This document shows, one piece after another, positions 57,557 to 64,000 of a stretch of 64,000 nt of DNA (positions are counted from its first letter, which is position 1; each line of letters starts with the position of its first letter). The DNA is from Kribbella monticola (lineage in GTDB: Bacteria > Actinomycetota > Actinomycetes > Propionibacteriales > Kribbellaceae). A model generated the notes under the pieces. The model saw nothing but the letters and a program-made list of their open reading frames with translations, ran no database searches and was not told the origin of the DNA. Location of the stretch: NCBI RefSeq assembly GCF_003261635.1, contig NZ_QFXK01000010.1:248001-312000 (forward strand), read 5' to 3'. The translations under genes were made by a program, and so were the position numbers.

Positions 57557-58444
57557 TCAGCCGTCGACTCCGACGAGGTCGACGCCGGCTGATTCCTGGG
57601 CGACCTCTTCGACCGAGCGGGACGGCAGGGGCGGGGGAGTGCCGCCCCAGGACGGGCAGAGCGCCTTGTGGTCGCACCAGTCGCACAACGGGCCGGGGCT
57701 CGGCCGCCAGTCGCCGGACTCCAGCGCCCTCGTGATCGCGCTCCACAACGCGGTGACCTTGCGCTCGCAGGCCCGCAGATCCGCTTCGTCAGGGACGTAG
57801 CGGACGATCTCGCCGTTGCCCAGATACACCAGTTGCAGCATCGCCGGTACGACGCCGCGCAGCCGCCACAGCACCAGCGCGTAGAACTTCATCTGGAACA
57901 ACGCCTTCGCCTCGAAGAACTCCGACGGCGACCGGCCGGTCTTGTAGTCGACGACCCGGATCTCCCCGGTCGGCGCGACGTCGAGACGGTCGACGTACCC
58001 GCGCAAGGTCAGGCCGGAGTCGAGCTCGGTCTCGACGTACAGCTCCCGCTCGGCAGGCTCCAGCGCGTTCGGATTCTCCAGCGTGAAGTACTTGCCGAGC
58101 AGTTGATGGGCCTCCGCGAGCCACTTCGCGAGCTCCTCACCACCGGCATCCTCGGCGAACAACTCGGCCACCTCGGGCTCGGCCTCGAGCACGTGCTGCC
58201 ACTGCGGCTCGAGCATCTCCGCGGCACGCTCCAGCGTCCGCTCGCCGGCCGGCAGATCGAAAAGGCGCTCCAGCACGCCATGCACGACAGTCCCGCGAAC
58301 GGCGGCCGACGACGGCTTCTCCGGCAACCGGTCGATCACCCGGAACCGGTACTTGAGCGGGCAGCTCATGAAATCCGCCGCCCGGGACGGGGACAGCGCC
58401 CCGCGAGGGTGGCCGTGCACATCGACTGCCGCTGCAACACTCAT
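57557..58444 (-). CDS. RecB-family PD-(D/E)XK nuclease with iron-sulfur cysteines
   Basis: The 295-residue protein starts with the recognisable LSPSRAADFMSCPLKYRFRV. It has the nuclease core GTVVHGVLERLFDL, then GEIRVVDYKTGRSP (Asp and Lys of the PD-(D/E)XK motif) and the end CDWCDHKALCPSWGG, whose cysteines, with an upstream one, fit the 4Fe-4S site of Cas4/AddB-like nucleases. Actinomycetes keep such a gene in this region. The start is ATG 58444. No CRISPR array is near. Confidence 0.9.
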   Translation of the reverse strand: MSVAAAVDVHGHPRGALSPSRAADFMSCPLKYRFRVIDRLPEKPSSAAVRGTVVHGVLERLFDLPAGERTLERAAEMLEPQWQHVLEAEPEVAELFAEDAGGEELAKWLAEAHQLLGKYFTLENPNALEPAERELYVETELDSGLTLRGYVDRLDVAPTGEIRVVDYKTGRSPSEFFEAKALFQMKFYALVLWRLRGVVPAMLQLVYLGNGEIVRYVPDEADLRACERKVTALWSAITRALESGDWRPSPGPLCDWCDHKALCPSWGGTPPPLPSRSVEEVAQESAGVDLVGVDG

Positions 58445-58605
58445 ACCCGGAAGGCTAGGCGAGACCACCGACACTCCGCTCGCACGCCGCACCCCACCTG
58501 TGGACAACTCGCCCCTGACCTCACAGCGAACTCCCAGCGGGCTCCGGGGAAACGATCGGAACCACTCGTCATTCTTGGAGAACAGCCGATCGAGGAGACC
58601 AAGAG

Positions 58606-59304
58606 ATGACGCACGATCACGAACACGATCTGGGCCTGGTCCACGACCTCGGCACCCTTCGCCGCCGCAACGTCCTCCGCCTCTTCGCCGGCGCCGGGAT
58701 CGCCGCCGTCGCCGGTTGCGCCGCCGACACGACCGGTACTGCGAACAAGCCGACCACACCGACCACCAGTACGACGTCCAGCTCAGCAACACCGTCCACC
58801 TCGACAACACCGTCCACCTCGGCCAGTACTCCGTCCGACTGCGTCCAGGACATCCCCGAGGAGACGGCCGGGCCGTACCCCGCTGTCTACGTGTGGCATT
58901 GCGACGCGCTGGGGCGGTACTCGATGTACGACGACGAGATCAGCGACGAGAACTACCTCCGCGGCGTACAGGCAGCCGGTGCCCAGGGCAAGGTCACCTT
59001 CACGACGGTGTTCCCCGCGGCGTACCAAGGGCGCTGGCCGCACATCCACTTCGAGGTGTACGCGTCGCTGTCCGAGGCGACTGCTGCAGGGAAGATCAGC
59101 GCCACTTCACAGCTCGCCCTGCCGGAGGACGTCTGCAAGACGGTCTACGCCACGAGTGGCTACGACGGGAGCACGCAGAACCTGGCGCAGACCTCGCTGC
59201 AGCGCGACATGGTGTTCGGTGACGACAGCGGCGTACATCAGCTCGCAGCGGTCACCGGCAGCGTGCAGGACGGGTACTTGGCTCAGCTAACTGTGGGCGT
59301 GTAG
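58606..59304 (+). CDS. Intradiol-dioxygenase-like secreted lipoprotein, apparently missing an internal segment
   Basis: The 232-residue protein begins with a Tat-like/lipoprotein signal (RRRNVLRLFAGAGIAAVAGC) and a Thr/Ser-rich linker. Then come EETAGPYP and AVYVWHCDALGRYSMY, then FPAAYQGRWPHIHFEVY, the last holding the iron ligands Tyr and His-x-His. The first ligand Tyr is in GRYS. Relatives I know have about 50 residues between ETAGPYP and the VYVWHCD strand; here the two join directly and in frame. The loss is of core beta strands, so activity is doubtful. Activity on lignin-type aromatics is the family role. Confidence 0.75.
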   Translation: MTHDHEHDLGLVHDLGTLRRRNVLRLFAGAGIAAVAGCAADTTGTANKPTTPTTSTTSSSATPSTSTTPSTSASTPSDCVQDIPEETAGPYPAVYVWHCDALGRYSMYDDEISDENYLRGVQAAGAQGKVTFTTVFPAAYQGRWPHIHFEVYASLSEATAAGKISATSQLALPEDVCKTVYATSGYDGSTQNLAQTSLQRDMVFGDDSGVHQLAAVTGSVQDGYLAQLTVGV

Positions 59305-59339
59305 CGCGGTGTTACCGGTGGACCAGTAGCGTTACCTCG

Positions 59340-60491
59340 ATGTCGGAGTCGCATGATCCCCAGAGTCCCGCTCAGCCTGCCGGTCCACCGCCCGGCACCT
59401 GGGTGCTCGGCCGTGTCAAAGGGGTGCGGCTCACCATGCGGGTCACCTGGCTCCCGGTCGCCGTACTGCTCGCACTCGGCTTCTCGACCGTCATCGGCGA
59501 GCAGTTCCCGGAACTGGGTAGCTGGCGGTACGTCGCGTCGTTCGCCTTCGTGGTCGCCTTCACCGTCTCGATCCTGATCCACGAACTGGCCCACGCGCTG
59601 GTGGCGATGCGGTACGACATCCCGGTGACCGAGATCAACCTCGGCTTCTTCGCGGCTGGTACGCACATCGAGGGCGAACGGAAGACGCCGTTCGAGGAGT
59701 TCGCCATCTCGATCGTCGGCCCGCTCGCTTCGCTGGTCGTCGGCGGACTCGCGTACCTCGGCGCGCGGGCGATCGACGAGGGCGTCGGCTACGTCGCGCT
59801 GTTCGAGCTCGCATTGGCGAACCTGATCGTCGGCGTCACCAACCTGCTGCCCGGTCTGCCCCTGGACGGCGGCTGGGTACTGCGAGCCTTCGTCTGGAAG
59901 CTGACCGGCAACATGCACACCGGCACGATCGCCGCCGCCTGGGCCGGCCGGCTGATCGCGATCTCGGTGCTCGCCGCCCCCGTCGTACTGGAAGAGGTCT
60001 TCGACCGCCAGCCGACCTTCATCGACTTCGTGATCGCCCTGCTGGTCGGGTTCTTCCTCTGGATGGGCTCCACGGCGTCCCTCATGCAGGCTCGCCTGCG
60101 CCGCAAACTGCCCGCCCTGCAGGTCCGCGCCCTGGCCCGCCGAGCGATCGCAGTACACGCCGGTACGCCAGTATCGGAAGCCGTCCGCCTCGCCTCTGAA
60201 CAGCGAGCCGGCGCGGTCGTCGTGATGGACGGCGAAGGACGGCCACACGCACTCGTCTCGGAGGCAGCCGTCAACGCGGTCGCCCCCAACCAGCGCCCGT
60301 GGACCACCGTCGGCGAAGTCTCCACCCGAATCGCCGCCGGCCACATCATCGGCATCAACGACACCGGCGAAGAAATCCTCACCACCCTCCGCCAGAACCC
60401 GGCCACGGAGTACCTGGTCCTCGACCCCCACGGCCAGGTCTACGGCGTCCTGGCCACCGCCGACGTAGAAGCAGCCTTCCGCACCCGCTAG
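59340..60491 (+). CDS. Site-2 protease (M50) with CBS domains
   Basis: The 383-residue membrane protein has the zinc motif HELAHAL in a transmembrane helix, the second metal site NLLPGLPLDGGWVLR and about six helices to residue 245. The last 130 residues hold two CBS-type repeats (VSEAVRLASEQRAGAVVVMD; VSTRIAAGHIIGINDTGEEI), which could bind adenosine ligands. Members cut transmembrane proteins such as anti-sigma factors (family knowledge). The location upstream of trmI and arc is shared with other actinomycetes. Confidence 0.92.
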   Translation: MSESHDPQSPAQPAGPPPGTWVLGRVKGVRLTMRVTWLPVAVLLALGFSTVIGEQFPELGSWRYVASFAFVVAFTVSILIHELAHALVAMRYDIPVTEINLGFFAAGTHIEGERKTPFEEFAISIVGPLASLVVGGLAYLGARAIDEGVGYVALFELALANLIVGVTNLLPGLPLDGGWVLRAFVWKLTGNMHTGTIAAAWAGRLIAISVLAAPVVLEEVFDRQPTFIDFVIALLVGFFLWMGSTASLMQARLRRKLPALQVRALARRAIAVHAGTPVSEAVRLASEQRAGAVVVMDGEGRPHALVSEAAVNAVAPNQRPWTTVGEVSTRIAAGHIIGINDTGEEILTTLRQNPATEYLVLDPHGQVYGVLATADVEAAFRTR

Positions 60492-60531
60492 TACCTCGCC
60501 CGTCATCCACGGTCCCGAGCTCGGTGGGCTT

Positions 60532-60592
60532 GACTCCCGTCGGAGGGTTCCCCCATTGCTAGAACAGTGGGGGAACCCTCCGACGGGGAGTC
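60532..60592 (+). terminator. Very long hairpin terminator
   Basis: GACTCCCGTCGGAGGGTTCC at 60532-60551 with the following CCCA pairs with the arm GGGGGAACCCTCCGACGGGG at 60569-60588 and its flanks (TG before, AGTC after). This gives about 24 bp with one bulged C and a short loop. It follows the site-2 protease stop by about 40 nt. Confidence 0.8.
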
Positions 60593-60678
60593 AGCCCGTC
60601 TCTTCCGGTGGGGGTGCAGCTCGGCCGGCCGCTCCGGAGGTGGGCGCGATGCGGGGGTGGCGTGGGGGTGGAAGTTAA

Positions 60679-61647
<969 letters not shown>

Positions 61648-61722
61648 TGGGATTCAGCTTGCTCAGTGAGGTTTTCTGGGTAAGGTCCATAGGGTCGAGC
61701 CCCACATGGTGAGGTGATGATC

Positions 61723-63462
61723 GTGGCTGGAGACGAGAGTCCTACCGCGGCAGAGCTGCGTAATCAGGTCAGGTACCTGGAGGCCGAGGTCGCAGCGTTG
61801 CGGCGGAGGTTGTTGGAGCACCCGGCGGACAGCCGGTCGCTCGAGAGCAGACTGTCCGAAACCCAGGCGTCCTTGGCGAGCGTGACCGCACAGAACGAGC
61901 GGTTGGCGGAAACGCTGCGCGAGGCCCGAGAGAAGATCATCGCCCTGAAGGAGGAGGTCGACCGGCTGGCGCAACCGCCGTCCGGTTTCGGGACCTTCCT
62001 GGGCCGCAACGACGACGACACGCTGGACGTGTTCACCGGGGGACGTAAGCTCCGGGTCGCTGCAAGCCCCTCAGTCGACCTGGACGCGCTGAAGCTCGGC
62101 CAGGAACTGATGCTGAACGAGGCGCTGAACGTGGTCGAGGCCTGCGACTTCGAGGTCGTGGGCGACGTGGTGATGCTGAAGGAGTTGCTGGCCGACGGCG
62201 AGCGGGCTCTGGTGATCGCGCAGGCGGACGAGGAACGCGTCGTCCGGCTCGCCACACCGCTGCTCGACATCGCCCTTCGGGCCGGTGACTCGCTGCTGCT
62301 GGAGCCCCGCTCCGGCTATGTCTACGAGAAGATCCCGAAGTCCGAGGTCGAGGAGCTGATCCTCGAAGAGGTCCCGGACATCGACTACACCCAGATCGGT
62401 GGCCTGGCCGGGCAGATCGAGCAGATCCGCGACGCGGTCGAGCTGCCGTACCTGCACAAGGACCTGTTCCTGGAGCACGAGCTCAAGCCGCCGAAGGGCG
62501 TCCTGCTGTACGGCCCGCCGGGCTGTGGCAAGACGCTGATCGCCAAGGCGGTGGCGAACTCGCTGGCCAAGAAGGTCGCCGAGCGGACCGGGGTGGAGGG
62601 GCAGAAGTCGTTCTTCCTCAACATCAAGGGTCCCGAGCTGCTGAACAAGTACGTCGGTGAGACCGAGCGGCACATCCGCCTGGTCTTCCAGCGGGCCCGG
62701 GAGAAGGCCTCCGAGGGCATGCCGGTGATCGTGTTCTTCGACGAGATGGACTCGCTGTTCCGTACCCGCGGCTCCGGTGTCTCCTCCGACGTCGAGAACA
62801 CCATCGTTCCGCAGTTGCTGAGCGAGATCGACGGTGTCGAGGGCCTGGAGAACGTGCTCGTCATCGGCGCCTCCAACCGCGAGGACATGATCGACCCGGC
62901 GATCCTGCGGCCGGGCCGGCTCGACGTGAAGATCAAGATCGAGCGGCCGGACGCGGAGTCCGCGCGCGACATCTTCTCGAAGTACCTGACCACGACGCTG
63001 CCGCTGCACGCCGACGACCTCGCCGAGTTCGGCGGGGACAAGGCCGAATGCGTCAACGGGATGATCCAGCGCACGGTCGAGCGGATGTACACCGAGGCCG
63101 ACGAGAACCGCTTCCTCGAGGTCACCTACGCCAACGGTGACAAGGAGGTCCTGTACTTCAAGGACTTCAACTCGGGCGCGATGATCCAGAACATCGTCGA
63201 CCGGGCCAAGAAGATGGCGATCAAGGCCTTCCTGGACGACAACCAGAAGGGTCTGCGGGTGCAGCACCTGCTGCAGGCGTGCGTCGACGAGTTCAAGGAG
63301 AACGAGGACCTGCCGAACACGACCAACCCGGACGACTGGGCCCGGATCTCCGGCAAGAAGGGCGAGCGGATCGTCTACATCCGCACGCTCATCTCCGGCA
63401 AGCAGGGCACCGAGCCGGGCCGCTCCATCGACACGGCCACCAACACCGGCCAGTACCTGTAA
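61723..63462 (+). CDS. arc: Proteasome-associated ATPase (Arc/Mpa)
   Basis: The 579-residue AAA+ protein has an N-terminal coiled coil ([20 protein letters not shown] ... [13 protein letters not shown]), which binds Pup on substrates. Two OB-type domains follow, then the AAA core with Walker A GPPGCGKT, Walker [13 protein letters not shown] and the arginine finger in LRPGRLD. It ends in TNTGQYL, the C-terminal GQYL tail that docks into the 20S proteasome. GTG 61723 was chosen because GGTGAGG lies 8 nt upstream; ATG 61717 is another option. It unfolds pupylated proteins for degradation. Confidence 0.95.
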   Translation: MAGDESPTAAELRNQVRYLEAEVAALRRRLLEHPADSRSLESRLSETQASLASVTAQNERLAETLREAREKIIALKEEVDRLAQPPSGFGTFLGRNDDDTLDVFTGGRKLRVAASPSVDLDALKLGQELMLNEALNVVEACDFEVVGDVVMLKELLADGERALVIAQADEERVVRLATPLLDIALRAGDSLLLEPRSGYVYEKIPKSEVEELILEEVPDIDYTQIGGLAGQIEQIRDAVELPYLHKDLFLEHELKPPKGVLLYGPPGCGKTLIAKAVANSLAKKVAERTGVEGQKSFFLNIKGPELLNKYVGETERHIRLVFQRAREKASEGMPVIVFFDEMDSLFRTRGSGVSSDVENTIVPQLLSEIDGVEGLENVLVIGASNREDMIDPAILRPGRLDVKIKIERPDAESARDIFSKYLTTTLPLHADDLAEFGGDKAECVNGMIQRTVERMYTEADENRFLEVTYANGDKEVLYFKDFNSGAMIQNIVDRAKKMAIKAFLDDNQKGLRVQHLLQACVDEFKENEDLPNTTNPDDWARISGKKGERIVYIRTLISGKQGTEPGRSIDTATNTGQYL

Positions 63463-63472
63463 CAACGTAACC

Positions 63473-63509
63473 CCAGCCGCCCCGGTCCACCTCGGACCGG
63501 GGCGGCTGG
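63473..63509 (+). terminator. Perfect hairpin terminator after arc
   Basis: CCAGCCGCCCCGGTCC pairs over all 16 bases with GGACCGGGGCGGCTGG around a 5-nt loop, 11 nt after the stop of arc. Confidence 0.92.
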
Positions 63510-63648
63510 TGCTTGTCCGGCCTGTTCGAACGTCCTTGTACTGCGGGCGCCTGTCGCCGAGGTGTCGACAGCGGCGGGGAGCCGTGCTTGCCTTGCTGCA
63601 GGGGAGCGCTCGGGGGGAACTGGGCGCGTGGCGGCAGGGGGTGGGCGC

Positions 63649-64000
63649 GTGCCCAGATTCAACGTTTCCAGTGTCTTTCAGCGGCTGGCCGATGCGGACT
63701 GGCTCAACCCGTTCCTGGCGGGTATCTACATCGACGGCGTCGAGGTCACCCAGGTGATCCAGTATCGCAAGGCGGCCGAGCATCTGACCGATCCGGCCGA
63801 TCGGGGAGCGGACAACTCGATCCGGCTGGTCGCCGACAAACCGGCGTACGTGCGGGTCTATGTGCATGCGCTCTTCGCCGACGTGTACGGCGTACAGGGC
63901 ACTGTGGTGATGCAGCGGATGAAGTACGGCGTCTGGGTGGACAGCGGGACGCTGGTCGCGCAGTACCCCGGAGTGGTGACCGCGCCGGCCAATCCCGACT
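63649..64000 (+). CDS. Start of an unknown protein, cut by the window end
   Basis: GTG 63649 is preceded by AGGGGGTG. The first 117 residues read PRFNVSSVFQRLADADWLNP, then IYIDGVEVTQVIQYRKAAEH, DRGADNSIRLVADKPAYVRV and VYGVQGTVVMQRMKYGVWVD, a soluble beta-rich domain with no signal peptide. I recognise the VEVTQVIQY...ADKPAYVRVYV wording from large actinobacterial proteins of unknown function, but cannot name the family. The rest lies outside the window. Confidence 0.7.
   Translation, partial: MPRFNVSSVFQRLADADWLNPFLAGIYIDGVEVTQVIQYRKAAEHLTDPADRGADNSIRLVADKPAYVRVYVHALFADVYGVQGTVVMQRMKYGVWVDSGTLVAQYPGVVTAPANPD

Noticed and set aside
57557-58444. Possible Cas4 and hence a CRISPR system
   Set aside because: RecB-type nucleases with the same cysteine motif are common outside CRISPR; no repeat-spacer array or other cas gene is present.
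62071-63867. 598-codon frame antisense to arc
   Set aside because: Shadow of the ATPase gene; low-complexity translation.

Overview
The window is a 64 kb chromosomal segment from a high-GC actinomycete. It carries mshC (mycothiol), a proteasome-activating ATPase (Arc/Mpa) next to trmI, F420-type and LysR/SigE-type genes, frequent GTG starts and a conserved histidine phosphatase-DUF3090-SCO1664-mshC-PAC2-HAD neighbourhood. The gene mix fits Propionibacteriales, most likely Kribbella or a close relative. This assignment is inferred from gene content, not from a database search.

Positions 1-10,700 look accessory. They hold an astacin-like metalloprotease convergent with an unrecognised 259-residue protein, a lone sigma region-4 protein coupled to a small cysteine-rich protein, a membrane-anchored XRE protein, a secreted GH16/ricin-B hydrolase, a secreted NlpC/P60-like protein with six C-terminal repeats, a decayed alpha/beta-hydrolase, several small ORFs and a large serine recombinase. 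The recombinase reading frame runs into the 3' end of a tRNA-Leu(GAG) gene, so an integrated element ending at this tRNA is likely. Its other end was not found.

Positions 10,800-28,200 are mostly conserved chromosome: VOC protein, M20 peptidase, LysR/MFS pair, GNAT, SnoaL-like, LuxR, DUF5703, aldo-keto reductase, LLM oxidoreductase, uppP, corA, the mshC neighbourhood, PAC2 and a HAD hydrolase.

Positions 28,300-36,380 form an oligopeptide-type ABC importer with two solute-binding lipoproteins, two permeases and two ATPases, closed by a strong hairpin. Then come a SigE-family sigma factor overlapping a membrane-anchored protein, and a four-gene ABC exporter/two-component operon.

Positions 41,700-49,500 are glycerol catabolism: glpF-glpK-glpD with a perfect palindrome and a promoter candidate upstream, followed by HxlR and NTF2-like genes, and a second glpK coupled to an IclR regulator. 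Positions 49,500-64,000 hold a MacB/FtsX-type exporter, a large secreted PKD protein, RNase J, a RecB-family nuclease, an intradiol-dioxygenase-like protein that appears to lack an internal segment, a site-2 protease, trmI, arc and the start of a gene that leaves the window. No rRNA, CRISPR array or transposase was seen.
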